NCBI GenBank assembly: GCA_900315255.1
Contig: OMYH01000001.1
Coordinates: 62,001-126,000, forward strand
From: an uncultured Eubacteriales bacterium
GTDB taxonomy: Bacteria > Bacillota > Clostridia > Oscillospirales > Acutalibacteraceae
Direction of reading: 5' to 3'
DNA: 64,000 nt
Positions 32,680 through 42,080 of this stretch are shown piece after piece; the first letter of the stretch is position 1, and each line of letters starts with the position of its first letter. The position numbers and the translations under genes are program-made. Below the pieces are notes generated by a model. The model had not been told where the DNA came from. It did not search any database and saw only the letters and a program-made list of their open reading frames with translations.

Positions 32680-32704
32680 ATGCACCCAAAACGGGTGCAT
32701 TTTA
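32680..32704. terminator. Bidirectional terminator
   Basis: AATGCACCC and GGGTGCATT pair around AAAAC, with a T run on the + side. It ends both the small + strand gene and the Sel1/J/HIRAN operon. Confidence 0.85.
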
Positions 32705-33097
32705 ATAATCTATCAGGAAAACATTGATCCTGATCTTAATAAAGCTATCATCAATGGGACAGTACTTAGTGATTCTTGCATTTAGTTTTTTTCCTGCGTC
32801 CATCAGACGTGAAAGGATAGGATTATCTCTTTCGGGGATATATCCGATTTTCTTTTTTGTAGGCGATAACACAAGAATAGCTTTTTCGTCGAACTTGTTG
32901 TTCTCTCTTTTTAGCGGCAGAACATCGCCCGGTTTTAACCCATTGAAAACGCTTCTGTCATTGATATAGGATGTGCCTGCTACAAATGTTTCTAACAGAA
33001 ATATCTCCTTGATAAAAGGCTGCAGCAGATCGTTTGTACTTATATCTGAAGCCAGCAGTTTCAGTTGTTCATCTTTAACAGAGAGTTCAAAGCTCAT
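32702..33097 (-). CDS. HIRAN domain protein
   Basis: A 131-residue protein whose C-terminal two thirds are a HIRAN domain: VAGTSYINDRSVFNGLKPGD, then LPLKRENNKFDEKAILVLS and KIGYIPERDNPILSRLMDAG. In HLTF the HIRAN domain binds 3' single-stranded DNA ends; bacterial stand-alone versions are mostly uncharacterised. It is the last gene of an operon, and its start overlaps the previous stop by one base. Confidence 0.88.
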   Translation of the reverse strand: MSFELSVKDEQLKLLASDISTNDLLQPFIKEIFLLETFVAGTSYINDRSVFNGLKPGDVLPLKRENNKFDEKAILVLSPTKKKIGYIPERDNPILSRLMDAGKKLNARITKYCPIDDSFIKIRINVFLIDY

Positions 33098-33864
33098 TAA
33101 GGAATCACTCCAGTCATTAAATACCCTGTTAGTACTGATCTCAGTCGTTCAAGATAAAGTTCGTATTGTTTGATCTCAGATCGGAGTTCATGTTTTAACT
33201 CATTCTTTGCGATCGGATCGACCAGAATGTTTTTATATGAGTATGGTTCGGTTGTTATTATTTTATTGATCTCCGACTGTAGCTGCTCCGATCTTTCGGT
33301 TATATCCGGTATGCTGATTTTTGTATTATCTACGCCCACAGCAGTTAAAGCAGCGTTTGCCAATATAACAAGATCTTCAAGCTCTTTCAAGTCGGCGCAT
33401 TTATAGGCCGTCGAGATTCTGGTCCAAAGATCTGCAAACCAAGGTTCTTTCTGAAGTTCGGGGTTTAGGTCGGGGTGGAGCTGCCTGGCTAATTTGCGGT
33501 ATAATTTCTTGATTTTCAGATTGTCTTCCTTTGAAATATGTTCAAGCTGTCTGCAGTTCTCGTTATCCTTCACCATTTGCTTCAGGAGTTCGTTATACCC
33601 ATTCATTTCAATGTCAATAAAGTCGTTGAGCTCGGACAGATTTATTCTTTCTCCTCGGTTTTCTCTCACTTGACAGAAGGCTATTGATTTTTTTGTAGAT
33701 ATAATGGTGACCTCGAGCTTGAATTTCTCCACCAGTAAATCGCCGAACTCGTGGATGTACAGCGTGAGATACTCATCAGCTTCTTTCAGCAAAGCATCTC
33801 GTTCAAGTAAGAGGAGTTCATATTGTTTGTATGCAGAATTGTTATCAGTTTTTATTATCTCCAT
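33097..33864 (-). CDS. J-domain protein
   Basis: A 255-residue protein with an internal J domain (about 110-160): NLKIKKLYRKLARQLHPDLN, containing the HPD tripeptide that stimulates Hsp70. It has long helical, probably coiled-coil regions on both sides (LLLERDALLKEADEYLTLY; NELKHELRSEIKQYELYLER). There is no G/F or zinc domain of classic DnaJ, so it is a class III-type co-chaperone. Its start overlaps the upstream Sel1 gene by 20 bases. Confidence 0.87.
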   Translation of the reverse strand: MEIIKTDNNSAYKQYELLLLERDALLKEADEYLTLYIHEFGDLLVEKFKLEVTIISTKKSIAFCQVRENRGERINLSELNDFIDIEMNGYNELLKQMVKDNENCRQLEHISKEDNLKIKKLYRKLARQLHPDLNPELQKEPWFADLWTRISTAYKCADLKELEDLVILANAALTAVGVDNTKISIPDITERSEQLQSEINKIITTEPYSYKNILVDPIAKNELKHELRSEIKQYELYLERLRSVLTGYLMTGVIP

Positions 33865-34744
33865 TTATTATCACCTCGTAAAAAACAAGCTCGGTAAATA
33901 ATTCTGTGAGCATACTTTTGTTTATTGATGATTGAGAAAAGAATGCATCTATATTTTGGTACCACTTTCCGTTAAACACGATCGGGAATGCGCCGTCCTC
34001 CGACATTATAATGATCTCGAACTCCTCCGATCGGTACTCAAACCTTACTGTACATGGTGTTTTTTCGAGAGCGTAAAGGTCGTACAGGTCGAAGTAGTCA
34101 TAGTCAAATGGCGTTATCTTGTAAAGGTCATGAATCAGATGCTTCATGATAGAGAGATTGCCAAAAAAATTACTGTAAATCAGTCGGCGGGCAAGAAAAG
34201 CTTTCGCATAGTAATATAGCGCTATTGCTTCGTCTAAGTTACCTTCCTTGACTCTTATCGAAGCTAAACGAGTATATATCTCCGGTACAGGTTTGAAAAG
34301 ATTGAGTTCGTCTTTGATCTGAACGTACAGCTTTTCAATTATTGACTTATATTTGTCGTAGTCCTTTTCAACAAAGTATCCGTTCTTATACATATCTGCA
34401 ATCTTATATTCCGACTGAATATTTCCGAGGACTGCCGATCTCTGAAAATAGCCAAACGCTTTTTCATAGTCTACCTTACCGGTTCTTCCGTAATACCAGA
34501 TGTAACCGAGACCCGACATTGCCGGCTCATAGTTTAAACCTGCTGCGATCTCATAACATTTGAGTGCATTGTCAAACAATCTCATCTCGTAGTAGTATCC
34601 GCCTAATTCGGTGATGTAGATCGGGTCTTTAGTTTCGTTCCAAAGGTACTCCAGGTATTCTGTATACCTGAAGTCCTCTTCATCTGTATGCATTTCGGCA
34701 TTATTATACTGTTCCAAAAAACTGATAGCTGTTTTTTTATCCAT
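33845..34744 (-). CDS. Sel1/TPR repeat protein
   Basis: A 299-residue protein with Sel1-like repeats (about 45-150): PIYITELGGYYYEMRLFDNA, then PAMSGLGYIWYYGRTGKVDY and IQSEYKIADMYKNGYFVEKD, followed by a TPR-like hairpin (GNLDEAIALYYYAKAFLA). The C-terminal third is a separate beta-rich region (TVRFEYRSEEFEIIIMSEDG). Sel1 repeats are protein-binding adaptors. It is the first gene of a three-gene operon with overlapping J-domain and HIRAN genes, which points to a shared complex. Confidence 0.87.
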   Translation of the reverse strand: MDKKTAISFLEQYNNAEMHTDEEDFRYTEYLEYLWNETKDPIYITELGGYYYEMRLFDNALKCYEIAAGLNYEPAMSGLGYIWYYGRTGKVDYEKAFGYFQRSAVLGNIQSEYKIADMYKNGYFVEKDYDKYKSIIEKLYVQIKDELNLFKPVPEIYTRLASIRVKEGNLDEAIALYYYAKAFLARRLIYSNFFGNLSIMKHLIHDLYKITPFDYDYFDLYDLYALEKTPCTVRFEYRSEEFEIIIMSEDGAFPIVFNGKWYQNIDAFFSQSSINKSMLTELFTELVFYEVIINGDNKN

Positions 34745-34883
34745 TAGAACCCCTCATTTCATAAATATGATACATCGATTGCAGGAGCACCGCCAAAGTA
34801 AAACGGTACTTTTTTATCTATATATATATTATAGCATAACAAATGTACCATATTTTGGACATGATAAATCTTTCGGAAATAAA

Positions 34884-34911
34884 TACCCCCACCGATCACT
34901 CGATGGGGGTT
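34884..34911 (-). terminator. Terminator of ppdK
   Basis: On the minus strand ACCCCCATCGA pairs with TCGGTGGGGGT, followed by ATTTATTT. Confidence 0.75.
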
Positions 34912-34949
34912 GTACCTTTTCAGCGTAATGCTGCAGGATCTATTATTTA

Positions 34950-37577
34950 TTACTTATTGTTGATTGCAGCCTGAGCAGCAGCAAGTCTTGCTATCGGCAC
35001 ACGGAACGGTGAGCAGGATACATAATCAAGACCGATCTTATGGCAGAATTCTACGGAAGACGGGTCGCCGCCGTGCTCGCCGCAGATACCAACGTGGAGC
35101 TTCGGATTAACGGGCTTGCCGAGCTTGATAGCCATTTCCATGAGCTTGCCAACGCCTGTCTGATCGAGCTTAGCGAACGGATCGTTCTCGAAGATCTTTG
35201 TATCGTAGTAAGCGCCGAGGAACTTGCCTGCGTCGTCACGGCTGAAGCCGAATGTCATCTGAGTAAGGTCGTTTGTACCGAAGCAGAAGAAGTCAGCCTC
35301 TGTAGCGATCTCATCAGCTGTAAGAGCAGCTCTCGGGATCTCGATCATTGTACCAACCTCATAATCAAGCTTTACGCCTGCAGCAGCGATTTCAGCGTCA
35401 GCTACCTCAACTACTACCTTCTTAACGAACTTAAGCTCTTTGATCTCGCATACGAGCGGAATCATGATCTCAGGCTTAACGTTCCAATCGGGATGAGCCT
35501 TCTGAACTGCGATAGCAGCACGGATAACAGCCTTTGTCTGCATCTTTGCAATCTCAGGATATGTTACTGCAAGACGGCATCCACGATGACCCATCATCGG
35601 GTTGAACTCATGGAGTGAAGAGATGAGAGCCTTGATATCCTCAACGGACTTGCCCTGTGCGTCAGCGAGCTTCTGAATATCTTCGTCTGTTGTGGGAACA
35701 AACTCGTGAAGCGGCGGATCGAGGAAACGGATCGTAACGGGGTTACCCTCAAGAGCCTCGTAGAGAGCCTCGAAGTCGCCCTGCTGATAAGGCAGGATCT
35801 TCTCAAGAGCAGCTTCTCTCTCTTCAACTGTGTCGGAGCAGATCATCTCACGGAATGCAGCGATTCTGTCCTCTTCAAAGAACATATGCTCTGTACGGCA
35901 AAGACCGATACCTTCTGCGCCAAGCTCTCTTGCCTTCTTAGCGTCAGCCGGTGTGTCAGCGTTTGTTCTTACCTTAAGTGTTCTGTACTTGTCAGCCCAA
36001 GCCATAACTCTGCCGAACTCGCCTGCGATCGTAGCGTCAACAGTCGGGATAATACCGTCGTAGATGTTACCTGTTGAACCGTCTATGGAAATGAAGTCGC
36101 CCTCGTGGAACTCTTTGCCTGCGAGTGTGAACTTCTTGTTCTCTTCGTCCATTGTAATGTCGGAGCAGCCCGATACACAGCAAGTACCCATACCACGAGC
36201 AACAACGGCTGCGTGTGATGTCATACCGCCGCGAACTGTAAGGATACCCTGCGAAGCCTTCATACCTGTGATGTCCTCAGGTGAAGTCTCAAGTCTTACG
36301 AGAACTACCTTCTCGCCGTTAGCGTTCCATGTCTCAGCGTCTTCAGCTGTGAACACGATCTTACCGCAAGCAGCGCCCGGAGAAGCGCCCAGACCCTTGC
36401 CGATAGGTGTAGCAGCCTTGAGAGCCTTAGCGTCGAACTGCGGGTGGAGAAGTGTATCGAGGTTACGAGGATCGATCATAGCAACTGCCTCAGCCTCTGT
36501 TCTCATGCCCTCGTCAACGAGGTCGCAGGCGATCTTAAGAGCAGCCTGAGCTGTTCTCTTACCGTTTCTTGTCTGGAGCATATAGAGTTTACCGTGCTCA
36601 ACTGTGAACTCCATATCCTGCATATCTCTGTAGTGGCTTTCGAGAGTCTTGCAAACATCCTTGAACTGAGCGAATGCCTCAGGGAACTTCTGCTCCATCT
36701 CTGTAATGTGCATAGGAGTACGAACGCCTGCAACAACGTCTTCGCCCTGTGCGTTTGTAAGGAACTCACCGAAGAGACCCTTCTCGCCTGTTGCGGGGTC
36801 ACGGGTAAATGCAACGCCTGTACCGCAGTCGTCACCCATGTTACCGAATGCCATTGACTGTACGTTAACAGCAGTACCCCATGAGTAAGGAATATCGTTA
36901 TCACGACGATATACGTTAGCTCTCGGGTTGTCCCATGAACGGAATACAGCCTTGATAGCTCCCATGAGCTGCTCCTTCGGATCATCAGGGAAGTCTGCGC
37001 CGATCTTCTCTTTGTACTCTGCCTTGAACTGGTTAGCAAGCTCTTTAAGATCGTCAGCTGTAAGCTCAACGTCCTGTGTAACGCCTCTGTCAGCCTTCAT
37101 CTTGTCGATGAGCTCTTCAAAGTACTTCTTACCAACTTCCATAACTACATCGGAGTACATCTGAATGAATCTTCTGTAGCAGTCCCAAGCCCAACGGGGG
37201 TTACCGGACATCTCTGCGATTGTATTAACAACCTCTTCGTTAAGACCGAGGTTAAGAATTGTATCCATCATACCGGGCATTGAAGCTCTTGCACCTGAAC
37301 GTACAGAAACGAGGAGCGGGTTCTCCTTGTCACCGAACTTCTTGCCTGTGATCTCTTCCATCTTTACGATGTATTCGTTGATCTGACCCTGGATCTCGTC
37401 GTTTATCTCTCTGCCGTCCTCATAGTACTGAGTACAAGCCTCTGTTGTGATTGTGAAGCCCTGGGGAACGGGGAGACCGATCTTTGTCATCTCAGCCAGG
37501 TTTGCGCCCTTACCGCCGAGGAGCTCACGCATGTCAGCATTACCTTCGCTAAAAAGGTACACCCATTTGTTTGCCAT
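34950..37577 (-). CDS. ppdK: Pyruvate, phosphate dikinase
   Basis: An 875-residue enzyme interconverting phosphoenolpyruvate, AMP and PPi with pyruvate, ATP and Pi. Domain order: N-terminal ATP-grasp (LLGGKGANLAEMTKIGLPVP, then SVRSGARASMPGMMDTILNL), swivelling phosphohistidine domain with GGMTSHAAVVARGMG (catalytic His), and the C-terminal PEP-binding barrel (GAEGIGLCRTEHMF, then GTNDLTQMTFGFSRDD). Codon use is strongly biased, as for a highly expressed gene, consistent with its central role in PPi-based glycolysis of many ruminal and gut clostridia. GGAGG lies upstream of the ATG. It is monocistronic. Confidence 0.97.
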   Translation of the reverse strand: MANKWVYLFSEGNADMRELLGGKGANLAEMTKIGLPVPQGFTITTEACTQYYEDGREINDEIQGQINEYIVKMEEITGKKFGDKENPLLVSVRSGARASMPGMMDTILNLGLNEEVVNTIAEMSGNPRWAWDCYRRFIQMYSDVVMEVGKKYFEELIDKMKADRGVTQDVELTADDLKELANQFKAEYKEKIGADFPDDPKEQLMGAIKAVFRSWDNPRANVYRRDNDIPYSWGTAVNVQSMAFGNMGDDCGTGVAFTRDPATGEKGLFGEFLTNAQGEDVVAGVRTPMHITEMEQKFPEAFAQFKDVCKTLESHYRDMQDMEFTVEHGKLYMLQTRNGKRTAQAALKIACDLVDEGMRTEAEAVAMIDPRNLDTLLHPQFDAKALKAATPIGKGLGASPGAACGKIVFTAEDAETWNANGEKVVLVRLETSPEDITGMKASQGILTVRGGMTSHAAVVARGMGTCCVSGCSDITMDEENKKFTLAGKEFHEGDFISIDGSTGNIYDGIIPTVDATIAGEFGRVMAWADKYRTLKVRTNADTPADAKKARELGAEGIGLCRTEHMFFEEDRIAAFREMICSDTVEEREAALEKILPYQQGDFEALYEALEGNPVTIRFLDPPLHEFVPTTDEDIQKLADAQGKSVEDIKALISSLHEFNPMMGHRGCRLAVTYPEIAKMQTKAVIRAAIAVQKAHPDWNVKPEIMIPLVCEIKELKFVKKVVVEVADAEIAAAGVKLDYEVGTMIEIPRAALTADEIATEADFFCFGTNDLTQMTFGFSRDDAGKFLGAYYDTKIFENDPFAKLDQTGVGKLMEMAIKLGKPVNPKLHVGICGEHGGDPSSVEFCHKIGLDYVSCSPFRVPIARLAAAQAAINNK

Positions 37578-37874
37578 TGTAATTACCTCCTAAGTAATAT
37601 TTTGTTTCGTTAAGGCATACATCTGCGAACGGGTAAATATGTGCAAAATTACTATGATGTGCAAATTATTGCACAAAAGCCCCAAAGTCACAGACTATAT
37701 TTTCGCCTACACTGTAATTATAACAGAATATAGAGAAAAAATCCAGTGTTTTGTAAAAAAACACCTGAATTTCTTTATAAAATTTACCCTTTATAAATAA
37801 TTTTGCTTAAAACAACTAATATTATTCATAATAGGAAGTTTTTTTAAACTTACATTTATATGATAAATTGATTA

Positions 37875-37903
37875 TTGACAAACATCTGATTTTATAGTAA
37901 AAT
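37875..37903 (+). promoter_or_regulatory. Promoter of tRNA-Leu
   Basis: TTGACA (37875-37880), 17 bases, TAAAAT (37898-37903), 12 bases before the tRNA. Confidence 0.7.
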
Positions 37904-37915
37904 GTATAGGTAAAT

Positions 37916-37999
37916 GCGGGTGTGGTGGAATTGGCAGACACGCAAGATTTAGGTTCTTGTGGCAAAACCGTGCAGGTTCAAGTCCTGTCACCCGCACCA
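37916..37999 (+). tRNA. tRNA-Leu (anticodon TAG)
   Basis: An 84-base class II tRNA with encoded CCA. Acceptor arms GCGGGTG and CACCCGC pair. The anticodon stem CAAGA/TCTTG encloses TTTAGGT, giving anticodon TAG at 37950-37952. The extra arm is long, as expected for leucine, and the T arm has GGTTCAAGTCC. Confidence 0.95.
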
Positions 38000-38000
38000 G

Positions 38001-38037
38001 AAGCCTCGACGCAGTATGTGTTGGGGCTTCATTATTT
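38001..38037 (+). terminator. Terminator after tRNA-Leu
   Basis: GAAGCC pairs with GGCTTC across a long loop, followed by ATTATTTG. The stem is short, so confidence is moderate. Confidence 0.55.
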
Positions 38038-38065
38038 GAACTGTTAACATTCAAGGGGAAACCAT

Positions 38066-38596
38066 ATGGAACTTTGGGATATTTATGATATAAACAGGAA
38101 TAAAACCGGAAAAACAGTAATGCGGGGTTGTCTGCTCGGGCAAGGTGAGTTTCACCTTGCCGTACAGGTGTGCATATTCAATTCAAATGGCGAAATGCTC
38201 ATACAGCAGCGACAGCCGTTCAAAGATGATTGGTCAAATATGTGGGATATAACTGCGGCAGGTTCTGCACTTGCAGGAGAAACTTCTCGGCAAGCGGCGC
38301 AAAGAGAGCTGTTTGAAGAATTGGGTATCGACATTGATTTTTCCGATGTCAGACCTCGCTGTACCGTTAACTTTGATCAGGGCTTTTGTGATGTGTATGC
38401 CGTACTTGTCGATGTGGATTCAGAAACGCTTGTACTGCAAAAAGAAGAGGTTCAGGCTGTAAAATGGGCAAATATGCAGCAGATTCTTGAAATGATAGAT
38501 AAGGGCGAGTTTATTACATATTATAAGACGTTCATAGGATTGATTTTTGACTTGCGAAACTCATATGGCAGTCACGAAAACGAAATACGAAAATAA
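38066..38596 (+). CDS. NUDIX hydrolase
   Basis: A 176-residue protein with a complete Nudix box (GSALAGETSRQAAQRELFEE, then LGI) at about residues 71-93, which binds the metal and cuts a diphosphate linkage. The N terminus (ELWDIYDINRNKTGKTVMRG) and LIQQRQPFKDDW resemble the IPP-isomerase/YfcD-type group of Nudix proteins. The substrate is not clear. AAGGGGAAACCAT precedes the ATG. Confidence 0.92.
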   Translation: MELWDIYDINRNKTGKTVMRGCLLGQGEFHLAVQVCIFNSNGEMLIQQRQPFKDDWSNMWDITAAGSALAGETSRQAAQRELFEELGIDIDFSDVRPRCTVNFDQGFCDVYAVLVDVDSETLVLQKEEVQAVKWANMQQILEMIDKGEFITYYKTFIGLIFDLRNSYGSHENEIRK

Positions 38597-38600
38597 ATTA

Positions 38601-38637
38601 TCGTGTATATCCTCAGCGGACATACACGATTTTTTTA
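38601..38637. terminator. Bidirectional terminator between Nudix and hemolysin III genes
   Basis: TCGTGTAT and ATACACGA pair, followed by seven Ts on the + side. The stop codon of the convergent gene lies in the T run. Confidence 0.85.
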
Positions 38638-39327
38638 AATAACATAAAAGAATATACAGAAGAAATGCAGCAGGCTGCCTATTACTATAAATATGTGAAA
38701 TACCGAGTGCATATAGCGTTTTCTCTTGCCTACACCGTAAAGCACTGCGCCTATCGTGTAGCTGATACCGCCGAGCAGCAGGAAGATCACGCCGCCCTTG
38801 CCTATCGACTTTACAAGAATAGGGAGCACGGGAGCGATTATCCAGCCTATCGCAAGATAGAGTATCATGGAGAACACTTTGTATTTCTCAAGGTTAATTG
38901 CCGTAAATGTAACCCCGAGCGCCGACAGTCCCCATACAACGCCAAAGTATACCCAGCCTAAAGCCGTGTTGTGTTCTCTCAAAGTGCAGAGTGCGAACGG
39001 TGTGTATGTTCCCGCTATCAAAAAGAAGATAGTGCAGTGATCAAGTACTCTGAACACCCTTTTGGCTTTTAATCGGGGGCTTAGTCCGTGATATACGCTC
39101 GACATCGTGTACAGAACGATCATCATCGCTCCGAAAATCGCTCCGCTTATCACACCGTAGACGTTGTGCTTTATCGCCGCAAAGATGATACATAGTGTGG
39201 CAACGGCTATCGCAAACGCACCGCCTACAATATGAGTTACCATATTAAATATTTCCTCACCCTTTGTGTAGTCGGGGATAGGGATCTTATTCTTTTTTAT
39301 TTCTGTCGATTTAGCGTTCCCACTCAT
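38635..39327 (-). CDS. Hemolysin III family (YqfA/PAQR-like) membrane protein
   Basis: A 230-residue protein with seven membrane segments. The family pattern is complete: GEEIFNMVTHIVGGAFAIA with the first His, YTMSSVYHGLS (SxxYH), LDHCTIFFLIAGTYTPFAL, and a C-terminal HSVFHIFIVIGSLLHF histidine cluster. Members are relatives of adiponectin receptors, which are ceramidases; the bacterial function is unsettled and haemolysis is not general. Confidence 0.93.
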   Translation of the reverse strand: MSGNAKSTEIKKNKIPIPDYTKGEEIFNMVTHIVGGAFAIAVATLCIIFAAIKHNVYGVISGAIFGAMMIVLYTMSSVYHGLSPRLKAKRVFRVLDHCTIFFLIAGTYTPFALCTLREHNTALGWVYFGVVWGLSALGVTFTAINLEKYKVFSMILYLAIGWIIAPVLPILVKSIGKGGVIFLLLGGISYTIGAVLYGVGKRKRYMHSVFHIFIVIGSLLHFFCIFFYVI

Positions 39328-39493
39328 CTTAACACTTCCTTACTTTAACACTTTAAATAGAAATCTTAAATTTCTTTTATATTATATCACCAACAAAAAG
39401 AAAATGCAATAGGTTTAATGCGGAAACGGCATAAAGAAAGAGCTATTCTGAAATCACATACCGATGTAAACTCTTTGAGCTTTGAACTAAAAA

Positions 39494-40249
39494 TCAGTAT
39501 TTACTCAAAAATGCTTTAGTTCTCTCATTGGTAGATTTGTGGAATACCTCGTCGGGTGTACCGTACTCAATTATATAGCCGTTATCCATGAAGATAACCT
39601 TATCCGCCACACTCTTTGCAAAAAGCATTTCGTGTGTTACCACTACCATGGTCATCTTCTCTGCTGCAAGCGAACGCATTACCTTCAATATCTCCTGCGT
39701 AAGCTCGGGATCAAGAGCAGATGTCGGTTCGTCAAACAGAAGTATATCAGGGCTTAATGCCAATGCCCTGGCGATAGAAACTCTCTGCTGCTGTCCGCCC
39801 GAAAGCTCGCACGGATATGAATTCTCTCTGCCCTCAAGTCCCATCTTTTTGAGCAGTTCAAGGGCGATCTTCTCGGACTCTTCACGATCTCTGCCGAGTA
39901 CCTTCCTTTGTGCTTCCGTAATATTACGCATTACCGAGAAGTGGGGGAAGAGGTTGAAGTTCTGGAACACAAGCCCCAAATGCCTTGAAATAGCGGCTTT
40001 CTCTTTTTTGCTCGCATATACGGCATTACCGTTGTCGTCATTTTTGCAGAGTGTGTCGCCGCAGATAATTATCTCTCCGCTGTCTACGGTTTCAAGCTGG
40101 GTGATACTTCTGAGCAGTGTGCTTTTGCCGGAGCCGGAAGGTCCGATAATTGCAAGCACCTCGCCTTTGTTTACATCAAATGAAATGTTCTTCAGCACCT
40201 CATTGTCACCGAAGGACTTTTTCAGATTTTTTGCTTCAAGCATTTTCAT
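39494..40249 (-). CDS. Polar amino acid ABC transporter, ATP-binding protein
   Basis: A 251-residue ATPase of the GlnQ/HisP type. Walker A is GPSGSGKST, the signature is [15 protein letters not shown], and Walker B is [14 protein letters not shown] with the H-loop VVVTHEM. It is the last gene of a binding protein, permease, ATPase operon and starts 15 bases after the permease stop. The amino acid carried is not evident. Confidence 0.95.
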   Translation of the reverse strand: MKMLEAKNLKKSFGDNEVLKNISFDVNKGEVLAIIGPSGSGKSTLLRSITQLETVDSGEIIICGDTLCKNDDNGNAVYASKKEKAAISRHLGLVFQNFNLFPHFSVMRNITEAQRKVLGRDREESEKIALELLKKMGLEGRENSYPCELSGGQQQRVSIARALALSPDILLFDEPTSALDPELTQEILKVMRSLAAEKMTMVVVTHEMLFAKSVADKVIFMDNGYIIEYGTPDEVFHKSTNERTKAFLSKY

Positions 40250-40264
40250 ATGTACCGCCCTCCC

Positions 40265-40936
40265 TTATCTGTAATACGACATTTTCTTTTCTATCCTGTT
40301 CATCACAACCGCAACGACCAGATTGAAGATATAATAGAAAATACCTGCCGCAACGAAAGGTATCATAGATGTTTCTTTAGCGGCGATACGTTTTGCCATG
40401 GTGAACATTTCCGCATATGCGATTACAAACGCAAGAGATGTGTCCTTGACAAGTGTGATTACCTCGTTTGTGATAGACGGCAGAATACGCTTCATTACCT
40501 GCGGAAGGATTATTCTGAAAAAGGTCTGAGTCTTTGTGAAACCAAGTATTTTAGCGGCTTCATATTGACCGACAGGCATAGACTCGATACCGCCTCTGTA
40601 GATTTCCGCAAAATATGCGGCATAGTTGATCGCAAATGCGATTATTGCGGCATATATCTGATACGATGTGGATATTTTTATGCCGAACAGATAATAAGGC
40701 CCGAAATATACGACCATTATCTGAAGCATCAGGGGAGTTCCTCTCATTATCGAGATATATACCTGTGTGAGCAGTCTTATCGGCTTGAATTTCCCTCCGA
40801 AGGGCGCCCACTTTGACATTCTGCCGAACGATACGATAAGTCCGAGCGGAAGCGCTATAACAAGGGTACTTACAAAAAGCAGTATCGTTTTCAGCATACC
40901 CTCGCCTAATTGTGAAATTATATTTTGTATTGTCAT
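40265..40936 (-). CDS. Polar amino acid ABC transporter, permease
   Basis: A 223-residue HisM/GlnP-type permease with about five membrane segments, the EAA-loop AAKILGFTKTQTFFRIILPQ, and the N-terminal LLFVSTLVIALPLGLIVSFG segment. It begins 67 bases after the binding protein gene on the minus strand. Confidence 0.94.
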   Translation of the reverse strand: MTIQNIISQLGEGMLKTILLFVSTLVIALPLGLIVSFGRMSKWAPFGGKFKPIRLLTQVYISIMRGTPLMLQIMVVYFGPYYLFGIKISTSYQIYAAIIAFAINYAAYFAEIYRGGIESMPVGQYEAAKILGFTKTQTFFRIILPQVMKRILPSITNEVITLVKDTSLAFVIAYAEMFTMAKRIAAKETSMIPFVAAGIFYYIFNLVVAVVMNRIEKKMSYYR

Positions 40937-41003
40937 GATCCTACCCTCAAGAATATACGGCAGAACCGCTGTGTGTGATTCTGCCGCAGATAATCAGTAA
41001 TTA

Positions 41004-41891
41004 TTACTTGCCGAGAACAACGCTCTCTTCAAGACCCCACTCTGTTGCGATCTTCATGAATGTTCCGTCCTCTGCCATCTCGTTGAGTGTGTTCTGAACA
41101 GCGTCACGAAGCTCTGTGTTGCCGAGCTTGAAGCCTACGCCGTATTCCTCGGCAGCGAGTACCTCGTCAAGAATAACATAGCTGTCGCCTCTTGACTCAA
41201 GCTGATACTTTGCAACACCTACGTCCATAGCGATTGCGTCAACTGCGCCCGACTCCAGGTTCATGAATGCCGTGTTGTAATCCGGAACCTCCATAAGGTC
41301 TGCGAATGAAGCTGCAAGAGCCAGATTCTCATCGTTATCCTCTTCGTCTGTGAGCGCTGCAAGCGCAGATGAATCTGCCTGTACGCATACTGTCTTGCCT
41401 GCAAGATCGTCCTTTGTTGTGATACCTGAATCGGCAGCTACTACAAATACCTGAGAGTTGTCAACATAAGCAGTCGTCCATGTGTATGCGTCCTCTCTGC
41501 CATTGATCGTGAAACCGTTCCAGATGCAGTCGATGATCTCGGAGTCAAGCTCAAGATCCTTTGAGTCCCAGTCGATCGGCTTTTTAACAAGCTCCCAGCC
41601 GTTTCTCTTGCATACCTCTTCTGCAAGGCTAAGGTCAAAACCTACATACTCGCCGTTGTCGTCCTGATAACCATAAGGCGGGAACTCTGCGTCAAAGCCG
41701 ACAGTAAATGTCTTTTTACCGAGTGTCGGTTCGTCTGATGTTGCGGAAGTTTCCTGAATTTCTACTGCTTCAGATACTGTTTCGGCAGCACTCCCGGCAG
41801 CCGATGATGTATCCTCTGCTTTTTTGTCACAGCCTGCGGCAGCGGATACGATCATAGCCGCAGAAATAAGCATTGCAAATAACTTTTTCAT
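41004..41891 (-). CDS. Polar amino acid ABC transporter, substrate-binding lipoprotein
   Basis: A 295-residue lipoprotein (lipobox VSAAAGC, Cys about residue 21) with a Ser/Ala/Glu-rich linker and a family 3 solute-binding domain: FTVGFDAEFPPYGYQDDNGE, then FDLSLAEEVCKRNGWEL and DVGVAKYQLE. The expected family 3 Arg/Asp ligand-contact positions are present in outline. ATG 41891 follows AAAGGAGA; the longer ORF begins in that ribosome site. It is the first gene of the operon. Confidence 0.94.
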   Translation of the reverse strand: MKKLFAMLISAAMIVSAAAGCDKKAEDTSSAAGSAAETVSEAVEIQETSATSDEPTLGKKTFTVGFDAEFPPYGYQDDNGEYVGFDLSLAEEVCKRNGWELVKKPIDWDSKDLELDSEIIDCIWNGFTINGREDAYTWTTAYVDNSQVFVVAADSGITTKDDLAGKTVCVQADSSALAALTDEEDNDENLALAASFADLMEVPDYNTAFMNLESGAVDAIAMDVGVAKYQLESRGDSYVILDEVLAAEEYGVGFKLGNTELRDAVQNTLNEMAEDGTFMKIATEWGLEESVVLGK

Positions 41892-42025
41892 TCTTCTTTC
41901 TCCTTTGTTCATCTATGAAATGATATAGTGCAAACTTATAACATTCTAACACAATAGCATGATAAAGTAAAGATGAATAGTTTACAAATTTTCACCTTTG
42001 TGGTGTGGATTTTATATGATTAGAA

Positions 42026-42060
42026 ACAAAAAAAGCTCCTGCCATAAAACAGGAGCTTTG
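42026..42060 (-). terminator. Terminator of the AIM24-like gene
   Basis: On the minus strand AAAGCTCCTG pairs with CAGGAGCTTT, followed by a T run (TTTTTGTTT). Confidence 0.85.
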
Positions 42061-42080
42061 GTGAAACGGGGTATATTATT

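Noticed and set aside
35040-35618. 192-residue + strand frame opposite ppdK
   Set aside because: Antisense to a strongly conserved, codon-biased gene; no ribosome site and no family.
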